Positions 45,087 through 54,282 of a stretch of 54,685 bases of DNA are shown in pieces. Made by a program: the position numbers and the translations under genes. Source of the stretch: Mycobacterium sp. D16Q13 (GTDB lineage: Bacteria > Actinomycetota > Actinomycetes > Mycobacteriales > Mycobacteriaceae); assembly GCF_002013375.1 (NCBI RefSeq), contig NZ_MAEW01000005.1:1-54685 (forward strand), read 5' to 3'. Position 1 is the first letter of the stretch. The number at the start of each line of letters is the position of its first letter. The notes under the pieces were generated by a model. That model searched no databases and was not told the origin of the DNA. It was given only the letters and a program-made list of their open reading frames with translations.

Positions 45087-46532
45087 TTACAGCGCCTTCA
45101 GCTCCTCGATGACCGCGGACACCGACTTCTTGGCATCCCCGAATAGCATCGAGGTCTGCGGCTGGAAGAACAGCGGGTTCTCGATACCGGCGTAGCCCGA
45201 GCTCATCGAGCGCTTCAGCACGATCACCGAGCGCGACTCGTCGACGTTCAGAATCGGCATGCCGTGAATCGGGCTCGACGGGTCATTGCGAGCCGCCGGG
45301 TTGGTGACGTCGTTGGCGCCGATCACGATGGTGACATCGGTCCGGTTGAACTCGCCGTTGATGTCGTCCATTTCCTTCATGGCGTCGTACTCGACATCGG
45401 CCTCGGCCAGCAGCACGTTCATGTGGCCCGGCATGCGGCCCGCGACCGGGTGAATCGCGTACTTGACCTCAACACCCTTGCTCTCCAGCAGGTCCGCCAT
45501 CTCCTTGACGGTGTGCTGGGCCTGCGCGACGGCCAGACCGTAACCGGGCACCACGATGACCTGGTTGGCGTAGGCCATCTGGATCGCGGCATCGGAAGCC
45601 GATGTGGCCTTGACCGTGCCCTGCTCGGCCGAGCCACCCGCAGCCGGGGTGTCACCGCCACCGAACGAGCCGAACACGATGGCCGGAATCGACCGGTTCA
45701 TCGCGACAGCCATCAAGTTGGTCAGGATCGAACCGGACGCGCCGACGATCATGCCCGCGACGATCATGGCGGTGTTGTTCAGTGCCAAACCTGCTGCGGC
45801 GGCGGACAAACCGGTCATCGCGTTGAGCAGTGAGATGACCACCGGCATATCGGCGCCACCGATCGGGAACACCACGAACAGACCCATCACACCGGCGAAT
45901 GTCAGCACCGCGACGATCCACCACACGGGCAGACCCGGGTGCAGCCCGATGTAAACGGCAGCACCGACGGCGGCCAGCAGCAGCACGATGTTGGAGGCCT
46001 GGAAGAGCTTGGCGGAGGCGACGAGCCGCTTCTCGACGTTTTTCGGAATGGACTCCTGCAGCTTGGCGAAGGCCACCAGCGAGCCCCAGAACGACACCGA
46101 GCCGATGACCGCGGCGAACAGCGACCCCACTACCAGCGCGACGGTCGGCGACTGGTCCGGCTTGAACTCCGAGAAACCCTTGGTTTCAATGAATTCCGAC
46201 CAGGCGATAAGTGCCACGGTGCCGCCGCCGACGCCGTTGAACAGCGCCACCAGCTGCGGCATGGCCGTCATCTTGGTCTTCAGCGCGGGCGGGATACCCA
46301 GCGCGACACCGATTCCCAGACCGGCGCCGATAAGAATCCAGTCCAGCGTGGTGGCCGTCTCGCTGACCTTGATCAGCGTGGCGAGCACCGCGATACCCAT
46401 ACCGACGGCGGCGATCCAGTTACCGCGCACCGCGGTCTTGGGTCCGGTCAGCCCGGACAGGCCGTAGATGAAGAGGGCGAATGCGGCGATGTAGAGAACA
46501 TCGACGATGTAGTTGAGGCTCTCAGAAGTCAC
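45087..46532 (-). CDS. pntB: NAD(P) transhydrogenase beta subunit
   Basis: 481 residues. About nine membrane helices form the proton channel (domain II), followed by the NADP-binding domain III with VPGYGLAVAQAQH and GRMPGHMNVLLAEA. With PntAA and PntAB it couples proton movement to hydride transfer between NADH and NADP+. The order pntAA-pntAB-pntB matches Rv0155-Rv0157. Overlaps pntAB by four bases. Confidence 0.94.
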   Translation of the reverse strand: MTSESLNYIVDVLYIAAFALFIYGLSGLTGPKTAVRGNWIAAVGMGIAVLATLIKVSETATTLDWILIGAGLGIGVALGIPPALKTKMTAMPQLVALFNGVGGGTVALIAWSEFIETKGFSEFKPDQSPTVALVVGSLFAAVIGSVSFWGSLVAFAKLQESIPKNVEKRLVASAKLFQASNIVLLLAAVGAAVYIGLHPGLPVWWIVAVLTFAGVMGLFVVFPIGGADMPVVISLLNAMTGLSAAAAGLALNNTAMIVAGMIVGASGSILTNLMAVAMNRSIPAIVFGSFGGGDTPAAGGSAEQGTVKATSASDAAIQMAYANQVIVVPGYGLAVAQAQHTVKEMADLLESKGVEVKYAIHPVAGRMPGHMNVLLAEADVEYDAMKEMDDINGEFNRTDVTIVIGANDVTNPAARNDPSSPIHGMPILNVDESRSVIVLKRSMSSGYAGIENPLFFQPQTSMLFGDAKKSVSAVIEELKAL

Positions 46533-46858
46533 TTGACTGCCTCTTTCTGCTGCTCAGACTGTGCTGGCTTCTTCGACTTGAACATGCCCAGCATGCGATC
46601 GGTCACCAGGAAGCCACCAATCACGTTCAGGGTTCCGAAGATCAGCGCGACGAACGCGATGATCCGGGTACCCCAGCTGGCATCAGCGGGCAGATTGCCC
46701 AGCACGATCAACGCACCCAGCACGACGATGCCGTGAATGGCGTTGGTGCCCGACATCAGCGGGGTGTGCAAGGTGTTGGGCACCTTGGAGATAACGGCGA
46801 ACCCGACGAACCCGGCAAGCACTAGGATCGCGATGTTGGCCAGCAGCTGTCCATACAT
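46529..46858 (-). CDS. pntAB: NAD(P) transhydrogenase alpha-2 subunit
   Basis: 109 residues with three or four membrane helices (NIAILVLAGFVGFAVISKVP; GTNAIHGIVVLGALIVLGNL). It is the membrane part of the split alpha chain. It lies two bases after pntAA and overlaps pntB, so the three subunits are translated together. Confidence 0.92.
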   Translation of the reverse strand: MYGQLLANIAILVLAGFVGFAVISKVPNTLHTPLMSGTNAIHGIVVLGALIVLGNLPADASWGTRIIAFVALIFGTLNVIGGFLVTDRMLGMFKSKKPAQSEQQKEAVK

Positions 46859-46860
46859 GA

Positions 46861-47949
46861 CTAGGAGACCTCCCGGGTAACGCAGGAACCCGCGACGATC
46901 TCGTCATCGAAGTCCGGCGCCAGGGCACCGTCCTTGATGAGGAGTTCGAGGACGGACGTGATGTTCTTGGCATACAGCTCGCTGGCGTGTTCGGGCATGG
47001 TGGCCGGCAGGTTCAGGGGCGAGACGATGGTGACGCCGTGCTTGACGACGGTCTGGCCCGGCTCGGTGAGCTCACAGTTGCCGCCGGTCTCGCCGGCGAG
47101 GTCGACAACCACCGAACCCGGCTTCATCCCTTGAACGGCGGCGGCGGTCACCAGGCGCGGAGCGGGGCGTCCCGGCACCAGTGCGGTGGTGATGACGACA
47201 TCGAATCCCTTGATGGCATCTTCGAGTGCCTGCTGCTGCTTCTGACGCTCCTCGTCGGTCAGCTCGCGGGCGTAACCGCCCTCGCCGGCCGCATCGATCC
47301 CGAGATCAAGCCACTGGGCGCCGACCGAACGAACCTGATCGGCCACCTCGGGGCGCACGTCGTAGCCGGTGGTGCGGGCACCGAGGCGCTTGGCGGTGGC
47401 CAGAGCCTGCAGGCCGGCCACACCGACGCCGAGGACCAACAACAGCGCGGGCTTCACGGTCCCGGCGGCGGTGGTGAGCATCGGGAAGAAGCGGGTCGAT
47501 TCGGAAGCCGCTACGAGCACCGACTTGTAACCGGCGACATTGGCCTGCGACGACAGCGCGTCCATCACCTGTGCGCGAGAGATACGCGGAATGGCTTCCA
47601 CCGCAAAGGCTTGCACGCCGGCACTCTTCAACGCGCCGATGCTGTTATCGGCATTGCGAGGCGCCAGGAAGCCGATGAGGGTCTGCCCCTCGCGCAGGCG
47701 AGCGACCTCGGCCTCCGATGGCGGTGCCACCTTCACCACGATGTCGGCGGACCAGGCGTCACCGACCGTCGCGCCGGCTTCAGTGTAAAGCTCGTCAGGC
47801 AGTAGCGCGCGCTCTCCGGCGCCACTTTCTATGACGATGTTCACACCCTTGCCAATCAGGCCGGCGATCGACTTCGGTACCAGCGCTACGCGGCGCTCAT
47901 CCTCACCCGACTCTCGGACAACTCCGATAGTGACTGGTTGATCGGTCAT
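46861..47949 (-). CDS. pntAA: NAD(P) transhydrogenase alpha-1 subunit
   Basis: 362 residues. The alanine dehydrogenase/PNT NAD-binding domain contains VLGVGVAGLQALATAKRLGA, with the N-terminal GVVRESGEDERRVALVP motif. It is the soluble NAD(H)-binding domain I. The first gene of the operon; the ATG at 47949 follows an AAGGGCGA-type site. The 250-base region upstream is probably its promoter. Confidence 0.93.
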   Translation of the reverse strand: MTDQPVTIGVVRESGEDERRVALVPKSIAGLIGKGVNIVIESGAGERALLPDELYTEAGATVGDAWSADIVVKVAPPSEAEVARLREGQTLIGFLAPRNADNSIGALKSAGVQAFAVEAIPRISRAQVMDALSSQANVAGYKSVLVAASESTRFFPMLTTAAGTVKPALLLVLGVGVAGLQALATAKRLGARTTGYDVRPEVADQVRSVGAQWLDLGIDAAGEGGYARELTDEERQKQQQALEDAIKGFDVVITTALVPGRPAPRLVTAAAVQGMKPGSVVVDLAGETGGNCELTEPGQTVVKHGVTIVSPLNLPATMPEHASELYAKNITSVLELLIKDGALAPDFDDEIVAGSCVTREVS

Positions 47950-48197
47950 CTACTCGCCCTTCACCCTGTGGTGCAGCATGCCGACGGATACTAAGGAAAG
48001 GCATGCTTGTTAACAAGTCTTCCGTTTTTGTAAATGCTGCAAAGGTAGTTAACCAGGGCAATGACCGTAACTGTTGCCGGGTGATGCCGAAGCCGGTGAG
48101 TACGTCTTGGGCCGGTCGTTCGCCAAAGGGCTCGCAGACCAGCACGCGGTCGTGCAAAGCCGGTTCGTCGTGGTCATAGCCAGTTCACGATGCGAGG
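47950..48197. other. Gap upstream of pntAA
   Basis: 248 bases with AT-rich stretches near 48000-48045 that suit a promoter for pntAA. A minus-strand open frame here (about 48060-48160) has protein-like composition but no start context or recognisable family, and may be a remnant. I see no confident gene. Confidence 0.5.
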
Positions 48198-49292
48198 TCA
48201 TACAGTCACGAGCCCGATGTCGACACAACCTTGCATCAGGGTCTCGGAACCGAATGCTGCGATCGGCCCGACAACACCGGTGGCTGGATGGGTCCCGGAC
48301 GCGAGACGCTGGGCGCCCCAGGCGAGCAGTTCGCCGGTGAGGTCGTAGATGCTGGGTCCTTCGAGATGGACCTCAGCCAGTTGTGTGGTCTCTGACGAGG
48401 CGAGGGCAACCACGTGGGTACGGGTCCGGCTGCGTTCGGTCGCGTCGGGGCCGCCCGGTCGCCCGATAGCGGGGCGGGTGATCAGGTCGACGAGTGCGCG
48501 GCCGCCAGGGATCCGCAGCGTCGCCGCGGTGATCGCCGATCCGATGGTGGCGGCGCGGGCCAGAGCGGGAAACCATCCGTTGTAGACACTGACATTGGCG
48601 AGGGTGGGGAAGGCCTCGGGCAGGTGCACGACCTCGGTGCCTGAGACGAGGAATCCGGATCGGCGGCGGCCTCGGACGGTGAAGGTGTGTGTCGCCGAAG
48701 CGGTGCGTTCCTCGATCAGCCGGTGATCACGCCAGCGCGCCGAGGGCAGCGTCTGCCCGTCGCGCATCGTGGTGCGTGTGCCCTGGCTTAGGCCGCGCCA
48801 TAGGGGTCCGGTGGCGAAGTAGCCGATATCGACCGAGCGGGCGGCCGGACCGGCTTCCTCAAGCGCGAGGGTTCCGGCGAGCACGCCGGGAACGTAGTCG
48901 TACCCGAACCCGGGGACCATCACCGATCCGTTGGCGCGAGCGCGGGCGTCCAGCCTTTGGCGCAAAGTTAGCGCGAAGCCGACCTCGCCGCTGGAGTCGA
49001 GGTAGTGGGCGCCCACCTCGGCGGCTGCCTCAGCGACCGCGTACCCGTAGCGTTCGAAGGGGCCGACGGTGCTAATCAGCACGTCACCGGCGCCGACAAG
49101 ACCGGCGACGCTCGCGGCGTCGGTGACATCGACCCGCAGGGAGTCCAACCCGCCGTGGCGTTTGGCGAGCGCCGCCACCGCGGCCTCGTCGCGTCCGGCG
49201 AGCACGGGTTTGATTCCCCGAGCCCGCAGGGACTCCAATACAAGCGCGCCGGTGTAGCCGGTGGCTCCTAGCAGAACGATGCGGGCGGTCAT
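48198..49292 (-). CDS. Saccharopine dehydrogenase-like NAD(P)-binding reductase
   Basis: 364 residues. N-terminal Rossmann domain with GATGYTG at residues 9-15, and a Sccpdh-like body (GPFERYGYAVAEAAAEVGAH, PGFGYDYVPGVLAGTLALEE). Mycobacterial relatives include the trans-acting enoyl reductase of polyketide synthases (Rv2953). No PKS gene is in view, so the substrate is unknown. AGGAG lies upstream of ATG 49292. It is divergent from a TetR gene across a composite operator. Confidence 0.8.
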   Translation of the reverse strand: MTARIVLLGATGYTGALVLESLRARGIKPVLAGRDEAAVAALAKRHGGLDSLRVDVTDAASVAGLVGAGDVLISTVGPFERYGYAVAEAAAEVGAHYLDSSGEVGFALTLRQRLDARARANGSVMVPGFGYDYVPGVLAGTLALEEAGPAARSVDIGYFATGPLWRGLSQGTRTTMRDGQTLPSARWRDHRLIEERTASATHTFTVRGRRRSGFLVSGTEVVHLPEAFPTLANVSVYNGWFPALARAATIGSAITAATLRIPGGRALVDLITRPAIGRPGGPDATERSRTRTHVVALASSETTQLAEVHLEGPSIYDLTGELLAWGAQRLASGTHPATGVVGPIAAFGSETLMQGCVDIGLVTV

Positions 49293-49380
49293 GCTGTGGT
49301 GTCTCCTAGTTCGTGAGGCGTGGCGAGTTCTTCAGGGAAGGCAGGCCGGTTTGTTCGTTTGGTGAATACAACGGGCACTT

Positions 49381-49416
49381 AATGTGACCAATGGTCATGT
49401 GACCACTGGTCACATT
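49381..49416. promoter_or_regulatory. Composite TetR operator of overlapping TGACCA-N-TGGTCA sites
   Basis: TGTGACCA-C-TGGTCACA at 49398-49414 is a perfect 17-bp palindrome. A second TGACCA-A-TGGTCA occurs at 49385-49397. The outer arms AATGTGACCA and TGGTCACATT (49381-49390 and 49407-49416) also pair. It lies between the divergent reductase and TetR genes, just upstream of the TetR Shine-Dalgarno. Confidence 0.75.
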
Positions 49417-49425
49417 AGGATAAGA

Positions 49426-50118
49426 ATGGCAGTTAGTCAACAACCGCCCATACGAAGGGGCCCTGGTATGCCGACGGGAACATGGGAGCGACTTCCGGCC
49501 CCGCGCCGTGCCGCAGTGGTGGCAGCGGCTGAGGCCGAATTCGCTACGCGCGGATTCAGCGCGGGTAGCCTCAACACGATCTGTCGCAACGCGGGGGTGT
49601 CCAAGGGCAGCCTGTTCCAGTACTTCACCGACAAGGCCGACCTCTACGTCCACCTCGCCGAGCTATCCAGTGAACGCGTTCACGCCGCGATCGACGCCAA
49701 GGCGCGCACTCTGGACTGGGCCACCGACTTCTTCGCCTCACTCGAAGCGTTGCTCAACACCTGGGTGCGCTACTTCTACGATCACCCACTCGAACGCGCG
49801 ATGACCGCAGCGGCCAATCTCGAACCCGACTCCGCGGCCCGCGTCGCTGTCCGCGAGAGCGTCGACCGCCACTATTTGGCCGTGCTCAAACCCCTGCTCG
49901 ACCACGCCGCCCGTACCGGCATCCTGTTGCCCACCGCGGACCTCGAGGCCCTGCTGGCACTGCTGCTGCTGCTGCTGCCCCACCTGGCACTGGCCCCACA
50001 TTCATCCGGCCTCGACCCCCTCTTCGGCCTCGCCGAAGGCGATGCCGACCACGCCGCCGCAACCGCCAGTCGACTGCTCGCCACCCTGCTTGGTCCGCAT
50101 CTGACCATTGCCCCCTGA
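49426..50118 (+). CDS. TetR-family regulator divergent from the reductase
   Basis: About 230 residues from ATG 49426, with AGGA five bases upstream; the longer frame reads through the operator and is rejected. Helix-turn-helix FATRGFSAGSLNTICRNAGV, then SKGSLFQYFTDKADLY. The C-terminal domain contains a run of leucines encoded by repeated CTG codons (about 49948-49978). It probably represses itself and the divergent saccharopine-dehydrogenase-like gene. Confidence 0.83.
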   Translation: MAVSQQPPIRRGPGMPTGTWERLPAPRRAAVVAAAEAEFATRGFSAGSLNTICRNAGVSKGSLFQYFTDKADLYVHLAELSSERVHAAIDAKARTLDWATDFFASLEALLNTWVRYFYDHPLERAMTAAANLEPDSAARVAVRESVDRHYLAVLKPLLDHAARTGILLPTADLEALLALLLLLLPHLALAPHSSGLDPLFGLAEGDADHAAATASRLLATLLGPHLTIAP

Positions 50119-50194
50119 GCTGGGATTTTGCATCCTAGATCGACGGCCTCGACGACACGCCCGAAATCTCGTCAAAGCGGCCAGGCGTGTCTTG

Positions 50195-50650
50195 TCAATC
50201 TGCGCTGCATCTCGACAGCCAGGTCTGCAGGGATGGGGCCTCGACCGTGCGCCATTCGGCCTCGTGGTCAAACATGATGAGCTGTCCGGGGACTCCTTGG
50301 TAGGGCTTGCGATTACGTTGAAGGGTGTGGCCGTCGCCGGTGAGGTCGACACAGATGTTGTCGCCGCCACCGTCGTCCAAGAATGGGACCCAGTCTTCGC
50401 TCCACCATGTCTGCTCGATCCAGCCGGGTTCGCCATGGAGTAGGTCGCGCATCATCTCGACTGTCCCGATGATCTCTTCCACCGACATCAGTGACCATGG
50501 CCCGTCGATCCGGACGTTCACGGCGCCGTCGAGGGTGCCGTTGTGCCAGGCGAGCAGGTCCCGCAGTATCGGCGTCAGTGGCTGACCGACCACTGGTTCC
50601 AGCTCGTCGAGCTGCTCGGCGCTCGCCCCGGGGGCAAGGGCGGCAAGCAA
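50195..50650 (-). CDS. SMI1/KNR4-family protein
   Basis: About 151 residues. The SMI1/KNR4 fold is suggested by LAPGASAEQLDELEPVVGQP, WHNG, then WSLMSVEEIIGT and VPFLDDGGGDNICVDL. Bacterial members are often immunity proteins of polymorphic toxin systems. No ATG is available: TTG 50650 opens the frame, while homologous-looking sequence continues up to a CTG at 50689. The start is therefore uncertain, and the N-terminus may be eroded. No toxin gene lies next to it, so it may be an orphan. Confidence 0.7.
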   Translation of the reverse strand: MLAALAPGASAEQLDELEPVVGQPLTPILRDLLAWHNGTLDGAVNVRIDGPWSLMSVEEIIGTVEMMRDLLHGEPGWIEQTWWSEDWVPFLDDGGGDNICVDLTGDGHTLQRNRKPYQGVPGQLIMFDHEAEWRTVEAPSLQTWLSRCSAD

Positions 50651-50817
50651 GTCCGGGTGGGCATTCTGCAGCGTAGCCTCAAGTCGCAGTATTTAGTCGC
50701 TGTGGCTCATCGGCTCAACCCCTAGCCCCTTCATTCGACGGTGGGGACCGACCCATGTCGCGGTCGGTTCACTGCTTGGCGAACGTGACGGCATGAACTG
50801 GAACTGGTTGGTGGGTG

Positions 50818-51492
50818 TTAGCCGCGCATCGCGGTCACTGCGGTGCGGAACAGCTGTTGCAGGTCAGCGTCATCGACACCTGCTGTGCCTGCGGCTGACA
50901 CCACGTGGGTGGCGTCGAGTTGCGCCTGGTAGATGGTGGTCGTGTCTTGGGTCTGTTCCTGCCCGGGTTCGGTGCTGTGCGTGCTCACGCGAGCGCCCAG
51001 GGTGAACACACTGCCGGCGACGGGAGGGGCCGGTATCAGGTCGACGATGGCGTCCTATTTTCCGGGTATCGACACGGTGAATGTGGCGCAGGCGGGCGGC
51101 ACAGAACGCGGTGGGATGGGGGAGGGCGTCTCGATGCCGGTCGCCATGAGCAACTGTTGGCCGTCGTTGAAGGCGACCACGAGGTCCGTTCTGCTGCCGG
51201 CTATGCGCCGAACGCTGTCGGGGGCGGTGCGCACGCACTCCGGTGGTGTGACGACGGCATTGTTGATGAGGTCGTTGGCCGAGTCTTTGAGCAGCCGGTC
51301 CGGAATGATCGAGGCAACGGAGGCCTTGGGTACCGGGCTGTAGCCCGGCGGAAGCTGGTTCCTAACCGCCTCAATCCGGGAGATGTCCATCCCCGGGGAC
51401 GCCACGGCTACGCCGGAAGCCAACACCATTGGCACGCCAGCTACCAGCGCCGCGATGCGCCCCACCCATGATTTCATCTGCGCCATCGCCAT
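50818..51492 (-). pseudogene. Exported DUF5642-like protein interrupted by an in-frame amber codon
   Basis: Start ATG 51492, near GGAGGGG, followed by a signal peptide (ALVAGVPMVLASGVAVASPG). The middle part has PPECVRT and CATFTVSIPGK, then TAG at 51055-51057. The same frame continues without other stops as DAIVDLIPAPPVAGSVFTLG, IYQAQLDATHVVS and LQQLFRTAVTAMRG, ending at 50818. The downstream part has the expected C-terminal pattern of mycobacterial DUF5642-type exported proteins, so the gene is a full-length frame with one nonsense codon. Readthrough or a sequencing error are alternatives. Confidence 0.72.
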
Positions 51493-51761
51493 GGTCCCCT
51501 CCCTCAGAACGGCATCCGCGGCGTTGGCACACCGCGGCCCCCACCGCAAATGACGGTGAGCGTCACGCGCAATCGTTGTGGCGGTGCAGCGGTCGGCGCG
51601 CGTGTCGGGCGGTGACGGCGATCACCGAGCCTGTGTTAGCTGTCGCGACCTTGACGGTTTCCTGTTGACGGGGTTGGGTAATTGTGTCAATCTTCGCGGT
51701 AGAGGCGAAATGTGAAGGTGGCCGGGTGGCTTGACCGGATTTCGCGGGGGAAGGTCACTGT

Positions 51762-52185
51762 ATGGGTGGCGGTCTGGGGACTTTCCGTCCCTGTGTTACC
51801 GGGTTATCGGTGTTCGCTACATCTGTTGCTTCTTGCGTTTTTCCGGCGGGCGTTGCGAATTCAGATCCGCAAGCGATGCCGGACAGGTGGACGCAGTTCG
51901 TCACCGATGACGGCTGGGTGGTCGATGTGAACACCACCAATGAGGTGATCAACCACATCGACAACCTGGCCGGGGGCCTCCAACTCGTGGCAGGCCCGCG
52001 TCACGCTGCGCTCAGAAGCGCGAGTGAGTGGTTCTGGTGAGGCCGTGATTCAGGACGCCCAGCTGGAGTCTGGGTACTTCGTGGGGTGCCGTACCGATTC
52101 GTCGCCCGGCGTGGAGGTCGGCACCGATATCGGGATTGATCCGTATCAGCAGATCAACGGCAAGGTCGAAACTGTTGCGCGGTAA
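51762..52185 (+). pseudogene. MspA-like porin-family protein, frameshifted and truncated
   Basis: Start ATG 51762, GGAAGG seven bases upstream, with a signal peptide ending near GVANSD. The MspA-family pattern follows: FVTDDGWVVDVNTTNEVINH. At the G5 run at 51972-51976 the frame is lost; one G fewer would continue as ASNSWQARVTLRSEARVSGS and LESGYFVGCRTD, typical of MspA proteins. The frame then runs into a convergent methyltransferase fragment and stops at 52185, so the C-terminal half is missing. Confidence 0.68.
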
Positions 52186-52551
52186 TATCTTTGACGGATC
52201 ATGGACATCCGCCTGCACGAACGTCACGGCATCACCGGCCTCGGCGGCCAGCACCCGCGCCTCACGTATGGCATCGTCGGAGAAGTCGAGTCCCGTCACG
52301 GTGGCGCCCAGACGGGCCAGTGAAATGGTGTCAGTACCGATATGGCATTGCAGATGCACCGCGTTCTTGCCCGCGATATCGCCCAACACCGGCAGGTCGA
52401 AACGGACGACTTCGGAGAGCAACAACCGATCTTCGACGAACGCCTGAACCTGGTATCCGGACCCGTCACGGGCCGCATGAATCGCGGCCCGCTCGTTCCA
52501 GTTGGCGCGATTGGCACCTAGCCAACCATCCATCTCACCCATGGTTGCCAT
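52165..52551 (-). pseudogene. SAM-dependent methyltransferase, C-terminally truncated
   Basis: The N-terminal class I methyltransferase part is intact: NAVHLQCHIGTDTISLARLG (AdoMet site), VTGLDFSDDAI and FVQADVHDP. After about residue 120 (NSFDL) the frame reads backwards through the MspA-like remnant and no longer resembles a methyltransferase. A start at ATG 52551 or 52542 (AGGA eight bases upstream) is possible. It is a 5' fragment left by a deletion that joined two convergent genes. Confidence 0.66.
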
Positions 52552-52673
52552 CCTATGGGCGCGAACAACCTATTTAACGGTCGCTACCGCACGGGCTACT
52601 GCCTGTCCGGATTCTATTATCGTGCAGTCGAATCCGAAATCTTCGCGACAGGGTCCATCACGTTCTATGACTA

Positions 52674-53768
52674 TCACAGCTTGCCGGTCCGCAGGTCTTG
52701 ACTACTCTTCAAAATTGCTGCGTCCAGACTCCAGTTTTCCGGTTGCACCCGCTCCCACAGGCTGCCCTGCCCGCGCTCCCTGCCCAATTCCTCCTCACGT
52801 GCGAACCACTGCTCAGCTGTGCGGATCCTATTCGGGTGGATTTCATCCAGCAGTGCGTAATCACGTGTGACGATTCCGTCTTTCCACAGATTCCAGAAGC
52901 CGGTGAAGTTGTCGCGGAATGTCATGGTGCTTGGGTCATGCGGGTCCGCGTTGTATCCGGCGGGACGGTCAGCCATGCCGCCGAGTGGCCCTTGCCAATA
53001 GGCGTCCAGATCGGTGTCTACGTACCGCGCGGGATGCCCGGTGACCTCTTCGAACGCCCGAGCAAGCTCGCTGTACGGAATGTGGTCGATGGCCACTTCG
53101 AGGTCCATGCCATTGGACCGGTCGGTGTTGTCGAAGAGCCACCGGACGTAATAGCCGCAATCTTCAAGCGAGACATGGGGTACCGCTCCATTGCCGAGTG
53201 GAACACGCCAGGTGACGATGCCGTCCTCCACTGTGGGCGCCATGGGTGTCAGCGGCGAGATCGTCATCTCGATGTACGGACCCGACGTGAAGATGGCCGC
53301 ACCCATCCGCTCGGCGTTCGTCTGATTCTGAAGCAGAATCCATTCTGCGATGCGCCCCTTACCGTCATAGTGACCGACGCGGTACGTGGAGTCGTAGCCT
53401 GCCTTCTTGAGCCCGTAGTCAAGATTTCCGTACACGAGGAACTTGATCCCCTCCTCGATTGCGATCTCGTACGCGCGGATCGCCCAGTACATCTCGGTTT
53501 TCTCGCCGGTATTGAATCCGTCGATGTTGATGAACGCACCGTCGCATCCGCGAAACCCTTCTCGGAGAATGGTTTCGTCGGCAAAGGTGCCCTCAAGGGC
53601 CGAAGTATTTCCCAATTCCAGCAGCGCTCGTGCCCGCGCACTCGCGGCATCGCGGGTGAGGAATCGGACGGAATACTGCTTGTCAACTACGAGGGCCTGC
53701 GCGACGGGAATGCCCTGGGCACCCGTGGCCCCGATCATGAAGATCTTTGAGGTGGCATGTGATGGCAT
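52674..53768 (-). CDS. NmrA-family NAD(P)-binding protein
   Basis: About 364 residues from ATG 53768, with AAGGAG nine bases upstream. An atypical SDR of the NmrA/HSCARG type: IGATGAQGIPVAQAL is the nucleotide loop, and RFLTRDAASARA follows the second strand. The large C-terminal region (WNLWKDG, DEIHPNRIRTAEQW) is typical of the longer members. Such proteins act as redox sensors or reductases; no substrate is assigned. The 13-base site shared with marR lies 20 bases upstream of the ATG. Confidence 0.82.
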   Translation of the reverse strand: MPSHATSKIFMIGATGAQGIPVAQALVVDKQYSVRFLTRDAASARARALLELGNTSALEGTFADETILREGFRGCDGAFINIDGFNTGEKTEMYWAIRAYEIAIEEGIKFLVYGNLDYGLKKAGYDSTYRVGHYDGKGRIAEWILLQNQTNAERMGAAIFTSGPYIEMTISPLTPMAPTVEDGIVTWRVPLGNGAVPHVSLEDCGYYVRWLFDNTDRSNGMDLEVAIDHIPYSELARAFEEVTGHPARYVDTDLDAYWQGPLGGMADRPAGYNADPHDPSTMTFRDNFTGFWNLWKDGIVTRDYALLDEIHPNRIRTAEQWFAREEELGRERGQGSLWERVQPENWSLDAAILKSSQDLRTGKL

Positions 53769-53787
53769 TGCGACGTACTCCTTATGG

Positions 53788-53800
53788 TGTATATGCAACA
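53788..53800. promoter_or_regulatory. MarR-type site upstream of the NmrA gene
   Basis: TGTATATGCAACA at 53788-53800 recurs exactly, in inverted orientation, upstream of marR at 54283-54295. This links the two promoters to one regulator. Confidence 0.65.
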
Positions 53801-53833
53801 TTTGGGATGACTATGGGTGGACCATGTTGATCG

Positions 53834-54274
53834 TTAATCGCCGGGCAGCAGACCGATATTGGTCGCCAGGGTACGGACGGCTTTGACCCCACCGGATCCC
53901 AAGAGCTGCGCAGCCTCTTCTTGCGCTCGCCGCCATTCGGGCATCACGGTCTCGACCTTTTCACCACCCGATGAAGTCAACGCGACCTCGCGCACTCCCT
54001 TGGCGTCCGACGACACGGCTTCTACCCAGCCGCGCCTGATCAACAGACTCAGGTTGCGACTGACGGTCGAGCGTTCCAGTTGCAAGACCTCGCCGATGCG
54101 TGCCGGGGAGCAGGGACCGATCTTGCCCAGCGCTGCCATGAGGTTGATTTGCGCAATGCTCACACCATGGCCCTCGAGGGCGCGATCGTAGACGCCCGTA
54201 ATGGCCCGGCCGAGCAGCCGGACGCGGACCGCCAGGCAGTTACTCGCGATCTCGTCGACAGCGCCAGTGACCAT
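53834..54274 (-). CDS. MarR-family regulator
   Basis: 146 residues from ATG 54274. Winged helix: IAQINLMAALGKIGPCSPAR, then IGEVLQLERSTVSRNLSLLI and the wing RGWVEAVSSDAKGVREVALT. It is transcribed toward the NmrA gene on the same strand, 65 bases upstream. A copy of the 13-base element lies just before its own start and another before nmrA, so it probably represses both. Confidence 0.85.
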   Translation of the reverse strand: MVTGAVDEIASNCLAVRVRLLGRAITGVYDRALEGHGVSIAQINLMAALGKIGPCSPARIGEVLQLERSTVSRNLSLLIRRGWVEAVSSDAKGVREVALTSSGGEKVETVMPEWRRAQEEAAQLLGSGGVKAVRTLATNIGLLPGD

Positions 54275-54282
54275 GAGACCAT

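Noticed and set aside
47903..48157. Minus-strand frame overlapping the pntAA start
   Set aside because: The upper part looks protein-like, but no start site or family is evident and its end overlaps pntAA; noted only as a possible remnant.
49948..49978. CTG repeat as a microsatellite
   Set aside because: It encodes leucines in the TetR ligand domain and is short; no sign of repeat expansion or a separate element.
50747..50768. Short 7-bp hairpin downstream of the DUF5642-like pseudogene
   Set aside because: The stem (ACCGACC with GGTCGGT) is too short and lacks context to call a terminator with confidence.
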